From Thauera butanivorans NBRC 103042 (lineage in GTDB: Bacteria; Pseudomonadota; Gammaproteobacteria; Burkholderiales; Rhodocyclaceae), in assembly GCF_001591165.1 (NCBI RefSeq), contig NZ_BCUG01000032.1:1-64000 (forward strand): 64,000 nucleotides of DNA, in the 5' to 3' direction. How positions within the stretch are numbered: position 1 is the stretch's first letter; each line of letters opens with the position of its first letter. Position numbers and translations under genes: made by a program. Shown piece by piece: positions 16,219-24,804 of this stretch. Below the pieces are notes generated by a model. It was not told the DNA's origin. It was given only the letters and a program-made list of their open reading frames with translations, and did not search any database.

Positions 16219-18548
16219 AAAGCCCCGCCCTGCGCGCCTTCCTGATCTGGCTGGCGGCAACGCTCATCGGACTGTTCATCGCCCTCAACAGCCGCTTCTC
16301 CGCCGACATGAGCTTCTTCCTGCCGTCGAAGCCGACGCCGGAGCAGCAGGTGCTCGTCGAACAGCTCAAAACCGGCGCCGTCACCCGGATGCTGATGCTC
16401 GCCATCACCGATGGCGAAGCCAGACAGCGCGCCGCGGTATCGCGCGAACTGCACCGCCACCTGGTCGACAGCGGCCTGTTCGTGTCGGTGCAGAACGGCG
16501 ACAGCAAGCGCCTCGACGCCGACCGCGACCTGCTGATCGCCCACCGCTACCAGCTCAGCCCGGCCATCGCACCGGGGCGCTTCACCGTCGACGGCCTGCG
16601 CAGCGCCATCGCCGACAGCATCGGCATGCTGGCCTCGCCCGCCGGCGTGTTGCTCAAACCCTTCTTCACCCGCGATCCGACCGGCGAAGTGGTCGAACTG
16701 CTGACCGGCCTCGGCAACCCGCGCCAACCGGCCAGCCGTGAAGGCGTGTGGGCCTCGCGCGACGGCGAGCGCGCGATGCTGATCGTGCAGACCCGCACCG
16801 ACGGCGCCGACACCGACGGCCAGGAAACCGCCATCAATACCATCCGACAGGCTTTCGACAACAGCGCCCAGGCCGTAGGCATCAGCGGGCTGGGTTTGAC
16901 GCTGTCCGGCCCTGGCCATTTCGCCGTCCAGTCGCGCGGCAAGATCAAGCAGGAGATCTTCACCCTCAGCCTCATCAGTAGCACTGCGATCATTTTCGTA
17001 CTGGCGCTGGTGTATCGCCGTCCACGTCCTATCGTCCTGAGCCTGCTGCCAATCATCAGCGGCATCGTCGCCGGCGTCGCCGCGGTCGGCCTCGCCTACG
17101 GCACGGTGTTCGGCATCACCGTCGGCTTCGGCGCAGCACTGATCGGCGAGTCGGTGGACTATTCAACCTATTACTTCATGCAGTCGGGCCGGCTCGGCCT
17201 CGCCACCTGGCGCGAGCGTTTCTGGCCGACCATCCACCTCGGCGTCACCACCTCGATCTGCGGCTTCGGCTGCCTGCTGCTCTCCGGCTTTCCCGGCCTC
17301 GCCCAGCTCGGTCTGTACTCGCTGGCCGGCGTCGGCGCCGCCGCGCTCGTCACCCGCTACACGCTGCCGCACCTGGCCGGCTCGATCGCGCCGGTCAACG
17401 TTTCGCCGCGCATCGACCAAGGCATCGACCGCGCCATCGACTGGCTGCAAAAGCTGCGCTGGCCAGTGCTGGCTCTGGCACTGGTCGCCACCGTCTGGCT
17501 GGCCAGCGAGCGCGACGAGCTCTGGCACCCCGACCTGTCGGTGCTGAGCACCGTCAACGAAGAGGAAGCCCGCCTCGACGGCGACCTGCGTGCCGACCTC
17601 GAAGCCCCTGATTCGCGCTATCTGGTCGTCGTCAACGGCCCCGACCGCGAAGCCGCACTCGCAGCCGCCGAACGTGCCGGCCGCGAACTCGACAAGCTGG
17701 TCGAGGCCGGCGTGATCGCTGGCTACGACAGCCCGGCCCGCTTCCTGCCCAGCCAGGCCACCCAGTTCGCGCGCCGCGCCGCGCTACCCGAGCCGGATCA
17801 GCTTCGCCAGCGGCTGGAAACGGCGCTGGCAGACTTGCCGCTGTCGGCCAGCCGCCTGGATGCCTTCATCGCCGACATCGCCGCCGCCCGCACAGCGCCG
17901 CCGCTGACCCGCGACGACCTCGCCGGCAGCAACCTCGCGCTCGCCGTCGATGCACTGACGCTGCAGCGCAAGCAGGGCTGGAGCGTGATGCTGCCGCTGC
18001 ACCCCACCGAAGATGCCGATTTCTACATCCCGACCGAGCGCGTCCGCACCGCGCTGGCCGGCACCGGGGGCCTGTTCATCGACCTCAAAGGCGAGTTCGA
18101 CAAGCTGTACGGCTCCTACCTCAGCGAAGCCATCGTGCTGTCGCTGGCGGGCGTCGCCGGCATCCTGCTGATGCTGGCCTGGAGCCTGCGTTCGCCGCGC
18201 CGCGTCGCCACCGTGACGCTGCCGCTGATCCTCGCTGTCATCTTCGTCATCGCCGGCCTGCACCTGCTGGGCGAACGCCTGCACCTGCTGCACCTGATCG
18301 GCCTGCTGCTGATCGTCGCGGTCGGCTCCAACTACACCCTGTTTTTCGACCGCGACGCCCGCCAGCCCGAGCCTGCACCGGAAATCCGCGCCTCAATGGG
18401 CATCGCCACACTGACCACCGCAATGGGCTTCGGCACCCTCGCGCTGTCGTCGGTGCCGGTGCTCAAGGCCGTCGGCCTCACCGTCGGCCCCGGCGCGATC
18501 ATTTCGTTGCTGCTGGCGGCGATGTTCGTGCCGCGCTCCCAGCACTGA
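16215..18548 (+). CDS. MMPL/RND-family exporter (ApeM-like)
   Basis: 777 residues with the two-repeat RND layout: TM1 near residues 7-25, a periplasmic domain to about 250, TM2-6 (SLISSTAIIFVLALVYRR to about 400), a second periplasmic domain, and TM8-12 at 640-770. The TM4-type GFGAALIGESVDYSTYY carries a charged residue used for proton coupling. It probably extracts the finished aryl polyene lipid from the inner membrane and passes it to the LolA-like carrier encoded just upstream. Confidence 0.88.
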   Translation: MKSPALRAFLIWLAATLIGLFIALNSRFSADMSFFLPSKPTPEQQVLVEQLKTGAVTRMLMLAITDGEARQRAAVSRELHRHLVDSGLFVSVQNGDSKRLDADRDLLIAHRYQLSPAIAPGRFTVDGLRSAIADSIGMLASPAGVLLKPFFTRDPTGEVVELLTGLGNPRQPASREGVWASRDGERAMLIVQTRTDGADTDGQETAINTIRQAFDNSAQAVGISGLGLTLSGPGHFAVQSRGKIKQEIFTLSLISSTAIIFVLALVYRRPRPIVLSLLPIISGIVAGVAAVGLAYGTVFGITVGFGAALIGESVDYSTYYFMQSGRLGLATWRERFWPTIHLGVTTSICGFGCLLLSGFPGLAQLGLYSLAGVGAAALVTRYTLPHLAGSIAPVNVSPRIDQGIDRAIDWLQKLRWPVLALALVATVWLASERDELWHPDLSVLSTVNEEEARLDGDLRADLEAPDSRYLVVVNGPDREAALAAAERAGRELDKLVEAGVIAGYDSPARFLPSQATQFARRAALPEPDQLRQRLETALADLPLSASRLDAFIADIAAARTAPPLTRDDLAGSNLALAVDALTLQRKQGWSVMLPLHPTEDADFYIPTERVRTALAGTGGLFIDLKGEFDKLYGSYLSEAIVLSLAGVAGILLMLAWSLRSPRRVATVTLPLILAVIFVIAGLHLLGERLHLLHLIGLLLIVAVGSNYTLFFDRDARQPEPAPEIRASMGIATLTTAMGFGTLALSSVPVLKAVGLTVGPGAIISLLLAAMFVPRSQH

Positions 18549-18559
18549 AGCCACCTACC

Positions 18560-19360
18560 ATGCCCCGCCGCTGGATACCTTCCGCCATGCTCAAAGCCAG
18601 CCTCGCCGTACACGGCGGCGCGGCGCTGGGCCTGCTCGCCTCGCCCGGCCACTGGCCCTGGGCGGTCGGTGCGCTGGCGGCGAACCACGCCGTGCTCACC
18701 ACCGCCGGCCTGCTGCCGCGCTCGCAACTGCTCGGCCCCACGCTCACCCGCTTGCCGCCCGCAGCGGCGGCACTGGGTCAGATCACGCTGACATTCGACG
18801 ATGGCCCCGATCCCGAGATCACGCCCCAGGTGCTCGATCTGCTCGATGCCGCCGGTGCGCGCGCCAGCTTCTTCTGCATCGGCTGGCGCGCGCGCAAGCA
18901 TCCCGCGCTGTGCCGCGAGATCGCCGAGCGCGGCCATCACGTCGAGAATCACGGCGACGCCCACTCCAACGTCTTCTCGCTGTTCGGTCCGGGCCGGATG
19001 CGCGCCGACATCAGCGCCGCCCAGGCCACGCTCGCCGACATTACCGGCCGCGCGCCGCGCTTCTTCCGCGCCACCGCCGGGCTGCGCAATCCTTTCCTCG
19101 ATCCGGTGCTCGCTCGGCTCGACCTGCACCTGGCGGCATGGACGCGGCGCGCCTACGACACCCGCTGCGCCGACCCCAATACGGTCTACCGCCGCCTCGT
19201 CCATTGTCTCGGCTCCGGCGACATCCTGCTGATGCACGACGGCAACGCCCGCCGCGACGCCGATGGACAACCCATCATCCTCAGCGCGCTGCCACGCATC
19301 CTAGCTCGGCTGGCCGAGTATCCGCTCACCACCGTGCCACTCGGTGACGCCTACCCATAA
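18560..19360 (+). CDS. Polysaccharide deacetylase family protein (NodB homology domain)
   Basis: 266 residues. Two hydrophobic N-terminal segments, then the NodB domain: LTFDDGPDPEITP (catalytic Asp and metal Asp) and NHGDAHSNVFSL (a metal-site-like His pair), ending with LLMHDGNA. It may deacetylate a sugar or ester on the pigment lipid; the substrate is unknown. Eleven nt after the exporter stop. Its last 12 codons (19325-19360) recur in diverged form at 21515-21550, right before the methyltransferase, so a HipBA cassette seems to have been inserted at its 3' end. Confidence 0.85.
   Translation: MPRRWIPSAMLKASLAVHGGAALGLLASPGHWPWAVGALAANHAVLTTAGLLPRSQLLGPTLTRLPPAAAALGQITLTFDDGPDPEITPQVLDLLDAAGARASFFCIGWRARKHPALCREIAERGHHVENHGDAHSNVFSLFGPGRMRADISAAQATLADITGRAPRFFRATAGLRNPFLDPVLARLDLHLAAWTRRAYDTRCADPNTVYRRLVHCLGSGDILLMHDGNARRDADGQPIILSALPRILARLAEYPLTTVPLGDAYP
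19325..19360 (+). repeat. 36-bp duplication, copy 1 (3' end of deacetylase gene)
   Basis: Matches 21515-21550 at 29 of 36 positions by eye. It encodes PLTTVPLGDAYP plus TAA; copy 2 encodes PLTTRPLGDACP plus TGA. Together they flank the HipBA/DUF1801 cassette. Confidence 0.75.
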
Positions 19361-19408
19361 TCGTGGTGGCTCGCAGCGCGCGAGTTGTATGCTGATATCA
19401 CGCCATAA

Positions 19409-19422
19409 GATGCGATCGCATC
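19409..19422. promoter_or_regulatory. Perfect 14-bp palindrome upstream of hipB, candidate operator
   Basis: GATGCGATCGCATC is self-complementary. It lies 58 bp before the preferred HipB start, within an AT-rich promoter-like region. HipB proteins bind palindromes in their own promoter, so this is a reasonable autoregulatory site. Confidence 0.45.
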
Positions 19423-19479
19423 CATATCTTCCAAAAGAAAATGGGATGTGAAAAAATAGATACGATCCAATCTTTTTCC

Positions 19480-19794
19480 ATGGCCATGCAAAAATCCATC
19501 CAATCCGTTGCCGACCTTGGCCTCGTATTGCGCGCCGTGCGCAAGAGCCAAGGCCTGCGCCTGGACGATCTGGCCGGCAGCGCAGGCGTGGGGCATGTGT
19601 TTGCCCGCGAGGTCGAGCATGGCAAGGAAACCGTGCAAATGGGCCGCGTGCTCCGGCTGCTTGAAGAAGCAGGTGTCAGGCTGAGCGTAGACATCTCCGT
19701 CGACGCCTTGCCCTACCTGGAAGCACTACAAGCAACCGGCCTCAAGCCCCTGAAGCCGCGAGCCCCCGGCAACCGAAAGAAAGCGCCTCGATGA
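19480..19794 (+). CDS. hipB: HipB-like XRE-family antitoxin
   Basis: 104 residues from ATG 19480 (ATG 19486 and 19441 are in frame; none has a strong ribosome binding site). The helix-turn-helix covers about residues 10-60: LGLVLRAVRKSQGLRLDDLAG, then a VGHVFAREVEHGKETVQMG segment. HipB binds and neutralises the HipA kinase and represses the operon. Its stop overlaps the hipA start by 4 nt. Codon use and GC are lower than in the surrounding pigment genes. Confidence 0.85.
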   Translation: MAMQKSIQSVADLGLVLRAVRKSQGLRLDDLAGSAGVGHVFAREVEHGKETVQMGRVLRLLEEAGVRLSVDISVDALPYLEALQATGLKPLKPRAPGNRKKAPR

Positions 19795-21103
19795 GCGCCT
19801 CTCGCCACTTGCAGGTGCGTATCAACGATCAAGCCGTGGGTACGCTGCGCACGCAGGACGACATATGGCGCTTTGCCTATGCGCCACAGTGGCTCACGCA
19901 CCCACGAGCATTCGCGCTGGCGCCGAGTCTATCTCTGGCGGCAGAGGAATATGTGGACGGCGCCGATCAGCGTCCGGTGCAGTGGTACTTCGACAACCTC
20001 CTGCCCGAAGAGAATCTGCGCCACGTGCTGGCCAGGGAAGCACGCATCGACGCAGCGGACGCCTTCGGCCTGCTGGCCTGCTTTGGCGCGGAATCCGCAG
20101 GCTCTTTGGTGCTGGAAGCAGCCGGCGCAACACCACTGGCCACAGGCCTGGTGCCACTTTCACTGCCGGCGCTGGACGCACGCATCAGCAACCTGCCGCG
20201 AGCCTCGCTGATGCAGGATGCGCCCAAGCGCATGTCGCTGGCAGGTGCCCAGCACAAGATGGTGGTGGTCTGGCAGGGCGACGCCCTGTTCGAGCCGAAG
20301 CCCGGCACGCCATCCACCCATATCCTCAAGCCCGATAGCCAATCCGAGAACTACCCTCACTCCGTCATCAACGAATACTTCGGCATGCGGTTGGCCTCAG
20401 CAGCGGGGCTGAACGTGCCTCGCATACATCGTCTGTACACACCGCAGCCCGTCTACATCATCGAACGCTTCGACCGCAGCGCCACCCCGGACGGCAGCTG
20501 CACATCATCGACACCTGCCAACTGCTGGGCCAGTCACGCGCCTTCAAGTATGAACGGGCCTCGCTGGATTCCCTGGCCTTGGCCGTGCAGCAATGCACCG
20601 CCAAGGCCGCCGCACGCCTACAACTCTACCGCTGGGTGCTGTTCAACTACCTGCTGGGCAACGGCGACAACCACCTCAAGAACCTCTCGTTCCACATCAG
20701 CCACGAAAGCATACAACTGGCCCCGGCCTATGATCTGCTGTGCACCGCTATCTACGACACGCAGGCCTTCAGTTCCAGGCCAAGCTGGCCCCGCGCGCCA
20801 CTGGCGCTCAGCCTGGGTGAAGCCACCCGGTTTGACCAGGTGAGCCGGGTCACGCTGCTGCAGGCAGGTCAGACCCTGGGCCTAACGCCCGCCTCGGCAC
20901 AGCGCGAACTCAACAGGATGCTCACCCGCCTAGCCACGCAAGCCGACCACCTGCTGGCCGAAATCGAAGCCGGCTACCCGGCCTGCATTGCCGCCAGCCC
21001 TGAACCGCAACAGGCGGCGCTACACCAAGCAGGCGAGCTGCGTCTGCTGCACGCCATACGGCATGTCGTTCTGGCCGACACCCTGGGCCGGGTGCAGGAA
21101 TAA
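19791..21103 (+). pseudogene. hipA: HipA-like Ser/Thr kinase toxin, frameshifted
   Basis: Two overlapping frames together make a full HipA of about 437 residues. The first frame carries the N-terminal subdomain and the ATP-binding MSLAGAQHKMVVV, ending at VYIIERFDRS. The second resumes with LHIIDTCQLLG and carries the kinase core: LLGNGDNHLKNLSF (catalytic Asp) and LAPAYDLL (metal-binding Asp). The frame changes at about 20490-20500 and one base appears missing. HipA phosphorylates glutamyl-tRNA synthetase in E. coli and causes persistence. If the shift is real the kinase is inactive; a sequencing error is possible. Confidence 0.8.
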
Positions 21104-21144
21104 AGCCCCCATGTGCAGCAGAATTCAAACTTGAGTACCGCATC

Positions 21145-21507
21145 ATGGCCACAAAGACCGTTCAAGCACTTCTTGATGATGTACACCTTCTCGGCAATGA
21201 TCAGTACTCATTGGTCGAGTCTGTTCGCGCTCTCGTCAAGGGCCAGTTCCCGTCCGTATCGGAGGAAGTCAAATACGGCGGCGTACTTTTTTCTTCTGGC
21301 GTGCAGTTCTGCGGCGTCTTCGCCTACAAGGAGCATGTCTCTGTCGAGTTCAGCCACGGAGCCAGGATCACAGATCCCTTCGGCCACCTTGAAGGCAACG
21401 GCAAAGGCAGGCGGCACATCAAGCTGCGCACGACCAAGGACGTCGAGGCAAAGAATCTGGCTCACTATCTCCCGCTGGCGCTGGAGGCCGCAAGCCGCAC
21501 TGCCTGA
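21145..21507 (+). CDS. DUF1801 domain protein
   Basis: 120 residues matching the YdhG/DUF1801 fold: VRALVKGQFPSVSEEVKYGG, then GVFAYKEHVSVEFSHGA and GRRHIKLRTTKDVEAK. Function unknown; the fold may bind small ligands. It is the third gene of the cassette inserted into the pigment cluster, 41 nt after hipA, and has similarly non-native codon use. Confidence 0.8.
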   Translation: MATKTVQALLDDVHLLGNDQYSLVESVRALVKGQFPSVSEEVKYGGVLFSSGVQFCGVFAYKEHVSVEFSHGARITDPFGHLEGNGKGRRHIKLRTTKDVEAKNLAHYLPLALEAASRTA

Positions 21508-21514
21508 CAGACCA

Positions 21515-21550
21515 CTCACTACCCGTCCACTCGGCGACGCCTGCCCATGA
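21515..21550 (+). repeat. 36-bp duplication, copy 2 (ancestral deacetylase 3' end remnant)
   Basis: Diverged copy of 19325-19360. Its TGA (21548-21550) overlaps the methyltransferase ATG (21547) as ATGA, the same coupling used at most junctions in this operon. This suggests it is the original gene end displaced by the cassette. Confidence 0.7.
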
Positions 21551-22281
21551 CCGATCAAGCTTTTCTGAACACCCTGCTCGACAAGGCCACCGACCGCTTC
21601 CGCGCCAGCGGCCGCTTCGCTTGGCACTACGCGCGCGGCAAGCTCTCCGGCGACTGCATCTTCCGCGAACTGCTGCGCCAGGGCATCTTCCCGGCGCAAG
21701 GGCATTTCCTCGACCTCGGCTGCGGCCAGGGTTCGCTGTTCTCGTGGCTGCTGGCCACCCGCGAGCTGTACGAACTGGGCAACTGGCCGACGGACTGGGC
21801 ACCCGCGCCGAAGCCGCTGTCGCTGCGCGGGGTGGAGCTGATGCAGAAGGACGTCGACCGCGCCGCGCAGGCTTTCGGCGCGAATCATCCGGTAGTCGGC
21901 ATCGTCCAGGGCGACATGTGCAAGACGGATTTCGGCCAGGTCGACGTCGTCACCATCCTCGACGCCTTGCACTACTTCGATCACGACGGCCAGCGCGACG
22001 TGCTCAGCCGCACCCACGCCGCCCTGCCACCCGGTGGCGTGTTCGTGACCCGCATCGGCGACGCCGCTGCCGGCCTGCCCTACCATCTGTGCAACCTGAC
22101 GGATCACGTCGTCACCTTCATGCGCGGCCACCGCCTGCCGCGCCTGTATTGCCGCCCCCTGGCCGAGTGGGTGGCACTGCTGGAGGAGATCGGCTTCAAG
22201 GTCGAGCCGATGAAGATGAGCGAAGGCAAACCCTTCGCCAACGTCATGCTCGTATGCCGCGTGCCCGCAACCCGGGCCTGA
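21547..22281 (+). CDS. Class I SAM-dependent methyltransferase
   Basis: 244 residues. SAM-binding motif I is HFLDLGCGQGSLF near residue 52; motif II/III includes VDVVTILDALHYFDHDGQRDVL. A methyltransferase (ApeB-like) is a regular member of aryl polyene clusters and may O-methylate or ring-methylate the aryl head group. The start overlaps the remnant of the deacetylase stop, so before the cassette arrived it was probably coupled to 18560-19360. Confidence 0.82.
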   Translation: MTDQAFLNTLLDKATDRFRASGRFAWHYARGKLSGDCIFRELLRQGIFPAQGHFLDLGCGQGSLFSWLLATRELYELGNWPTDWAPAPKPLSLRGVELMQKDVDRAAQAFGANHPVVGIVQGDMCKTDFGQVDVVTILDALHYFDHDGQRDVLSRTHAALPPGGVFVTRIGDAAAGLPYHLCNLTDHVVTFMRGHRLPRLYCRPLAEWVALLEEIGFKVEPMKMSEGKPFANVMLVCRVPATRA

Positions 22282-22314
22282 ACCGCGGCCGGGCATCCGC
22301 CCTGCGGCCCTCTG

Positions 22315-22325
22315 CTAAAATCCGA
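22315..22325 (+). promoter_or_regulatory. Repeat of operon promoter motif, candidate internal promoter
   Basis: GCTAAAATCCG is the same 11-mer found at 10633-10643. Its TAAAAT (22316-22321) ends 28 nt before the ketosynthase GTG. No clear -35. It could restore expression of the distal genes downstream of the inserted cassette. Confidence 0.3.
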
Positions 22326-22349
22326 GCCTTCCCTGTTCCGGGCCAAGAC

Positions 22350-23540
22350 GTGACGCCACTGCTGCTTTCTTCCTTCACCGCCACGACCTGCCTCGGCCGC
22401 GGCCTGGATGCGACGTGCGAGGCGCTGCGCCACGGGCAGAGCGGCTTGCAGCCCTGCGCCTTCGAGACCGTACAGTTGCCGACGTGGCTCGGCGAAGTCG
22501 GCGCGATCGATGACGAACGCTTGCCCGGGCACCTCGCCCATTACGATTGCCGCAACAATCGCCTGGCTCGGATCGGCCTGGAGACCGACGGCTTCGCCGG
22601 GCGCGTGCACGAAGCCATCGCCCGCTATGGCAGCAATCGGGTCGGCATCTTCGTCGGCACCAGCACCGCCGGCATCCTGCAGACCGAGCTTGCCTACCGC
22701 CGGCGCGACCCCTTGAGCGGTGCACTGCCGGCCGACTTCGACTACCGCAGGACGCACAATTCCTTTTCGCCGGCCGAGTTCACCCGCGACTATTTCGCGC
22801 TAAAAGGCATGGCGATGGCGATCTCGACTGCCTGCTCGTCCAGCGCCAAGGTCTTCGCCGCTGCCGCGCGGCAGATCGCGCTGGGCACGATCGACGCCGC
22901 CGTCATCGGCGGTGTCGACAGCCTGTGCCTGACCACGCTGTACGGTTTCGCCTCGCTGCAGCTGACCTCGACCCAGCCCTGCCGTCCCTACGACGCCGGC
23001 CGCGACGGCATCTCGATCGGCGAAGCCGCAGCCTTCGCCCTGCTCGAACGCGCCGACGAGGCCGTCGCGGGCGACATCCTGCTGCAAGGCTGCGGCGAAT
23101 CCAGCGACGCCTACCACATGTCCTCGCCCCACCCCGAAGGCCTCGGCGCCCGACTGGCAATGACCGCCGCATTGCGCTCGGCGGCGCTGGATGCCGACGA
23201 TATCGGCTACATCAATCTGCACGGCACCGCCACGCCCGCCAACGATGCCGCCGAAGGCAAGGCCGTCGCCGCGCTGTTCGGCAAACGCGTGCCATGCAGT
23301 TCGACCAAGGGCGCCACCGGCCACACGCTGGGCGCGGCTGGCGCGGTCGAAGCGGTCGTCTGCGCGCTGGCGCTGCAGCAGGGCTGGCTGCCCGGCAGTC
23401 CCGGTACCCGGCAGCCCGACCCGAAGATTCCGATCCAGTACCTCGTCGACACACGGCCCGCGGAACTGCGGCATGCGCTGTCCAACTCCTTCGGCTTCGG
23501 CGGCAGCAATTGCAGCCTGATCTTCGGAGTAGTGAGATGA
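22350..23540 (+). CDS. Beta-ketoacyl-ACP synthase (ApeO-like)
   Basis: 396 residues from GTG 22350. Catalytic Cys162 in AISTACSSSAKVF, histidines in INLHGTATPANDA and TKGATGHTLGAAGA, and the closing SNSFGFGGSNCSL. All triad residues are present. It overlaps the chain-length-factor gene by 4 nt, the arrangement of the ApeO:ApeC heterodimer that elongates the polyene. A frame extending to 21621 is only the methyltransferase shadow. Confidence 0.88.
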   Translation: MTPLLLSSFTATTCLGRGLDATCEALRHGQSGLQPCAFETVQLPTWLGEVGAIDDERLPGHLAHYDCRNNRLARIGLETDGFAGRVHEAIARYGSNRVGIFVGTSTAGILQTELAYRRRDPLSGALPADFDYRRTHNSFSPAEFTRDYFALKGMAMAISTACSSSAKVFAAAARQIALGTIDAAVIGGVDSLCLTTLYGFASLQLTSTQPCRPYDAGRDGISIGEAAAFALLERADEAVAGDILLQGCGESSDAYHMSSPHPEGLGARLAMTAALRSAALDADDIGYINLHGTATPANDAAEGKAVAALFGKRVPCSSTKGATGHTLGAAGAVEAVVCALALQQGWLPGSPGTRQPDPKIPIQYLVDTRPAELRHALSNSFGFGGSNCSLIFGVVR

Positions 23541-24358
23541 ATATGGCGACTACTAACACGACCGCGCCGTTGCGCGCCTGGGTGGACAGCATCGGCTTCA
23601 TCGCCCCCGGCCTGCCGGACTGGCCTGCAGCGTGCGCCGTGCTGCGCGGCGAACAGGCCTGGCTATCCGCCCCTGGCATTCTCCCCGCGCCCGGCCTGCT
23701 GCCCCCCGCCGAGCGCCGCCGCGCCAGCCGGGTGGTCAAGCTGGCGCTGGCGCTCGGCCTCGAAGCCGCCACCCATGCCGAAGCCGACCCGGCCACGCTG
23801 GCGACGGTGTTCGCCTCATCGGGCGCCGACGGCCACAACTGCCATGCGCTGTGCGAGCAACTGGCCGGCGGCGACCGCCAGATCTCGCCCACGCGCTTCC
23901 ACAACTCCGTGCATAACGCCGCCGCCGGCTACTGGGGCATCGCCACCCACGCGATGCAGCCCTGCCAGGTGCTCTGCGCCTTCGACGCCAGCTTCGGTGC
24001 CGGTCTGCTCGATGGACTGGCCCAGGTCGTCAGCGACTGCGTGCCGGTACTGCTGATCGCCTACGACAGCGAATACCCGCAGCCGCTGCATGCCAAGCGC
24101 GACACGCCCGACTGCGGCGGCGTCGCCATGCTGCTCAGTCCGGCGCCAACTGCGCACTCGCTCGCCGCCATCAAGCTGGACCCGACCGATACAGCCGCCG
24201 ACCGGCTAAGCGATGCCGGACTGGAAGGCCTGCGCACAGCCATTCCGGCGCTGCGCTCCCTGCCGCTGCTGAAGCACCTCGCCTGTGGCAGCGCAGGCAC
24301 GGTCGTCCTCGACTACCTGCCGCCGATGCAACTGCGCATCGACGTCCAGCCATGCTAG
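23537..24358 (+). CDS. Ketosynthase-like chain length factor (ApeC-like)
   Basis: 273 residues, a shortened ketosynthase fold of the Ketoacyl-synt_2 type. The position of the catalytic cysteine reads AFDASFGAG, so the nucleophile is missing; FHNSVHNAAAGYW is the recognisable family segment. Such subunits pair with an active ketosynthase and set chain length. Overlaps the ketosynthase by 4 nt and the dehydratase by 7 nt. Confidence 0.82.
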   Translation: MNMATTNTTAPLRAWVDSIGFIAPGLPDWPAACAVLRGEQAWLSAPGILPAPGLLPPAERRRASRVVKLALALGLEAATHAEADPATLATVFASSGADGHNCHALCEQLAGGDRQISPTRFHNSVHNAAAGYWGIATHAMQPCQVLCAFDASFGAGLLDGLAQVVSDCVPVLLIAYDSEYPQPLHAKRDTPDCGGVAMLLSPAPTAHSLAAIKLDPTDTAADRLSDAGLEGLRTAIPALRSLPLLKHLACGSAGTVVLDYLPPMQLRIDVQPC

Positions 24359-24804
24359 ACCGCGACGGCATCGCCTCACGCATTCCCCATCAGGGCAGCA
24401 TGTGCCTGCTGGACAGCGCCGTGGCCTGGGACGACGGACACATCCACTGCCGCGCCAGCAGCCACACCGCGGCGGACAATCCGTTGCGCGCCGACGGCCG
24501 CCTCGGTGCCGCGACCGGTATCGAATACGCCGCGCAGGCGATGGCGCTGCACGGCGCACTGCTCGCCAGCCCCGACGGTATGGCCCGCCAGGGCTATCTG
24601 GCAAGCGTGCGCAACGTGCAGTTGCATGCCGCCCGGCTGGACGATCTGCCCGGCCAACTCGACATCCGCGCCGAACGCCTGTCCGGCGACAGCGATACCA
24701 TCCTCTACCAGTTCAGGCTCGAACACGCCGGCCGCAAGCTGCTCGAAGGCCGCGCCGTGGTCGTCATGGACGCCGAGCGTTCCACCCTGGAGCACTCCGC
24801 ATGA
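24352..24804 (+). CDS. Hot-dog 3-hydroxyacyl-ACP dehydratase subunit (ApeP-like)
   Basis: 150 residues. N-terminal IPHQGSMCLLD resembles the FabZ/FabA PHRxPxLLxD segment. The central helix has TGIEYAAQAMALHGA with a glutamate at the catalytic acid position, but the FabZ HFPGxPxxPG loop is absent. It is therefore complementary to the ApeI-like protein at 14448, which has the loop but not the acid. It dehydrates the growing 3-hydroxyacyl-ACP. Coupled to both neighbours by overlap. Confidence 0.82.
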   Translation: MLDRDGIASRIPHQGSMCLLDSAVAWDDGHIHCRASSHTAADNPLRADGRLGAATGIEYAAQAMALHGALLASPDGMARQGYLASVRNVQLHAARLDDLPGQLDIRAERLSGDSDTILYQFRLEHAGRKLLEGRAVVVMDAERSTLEHSA

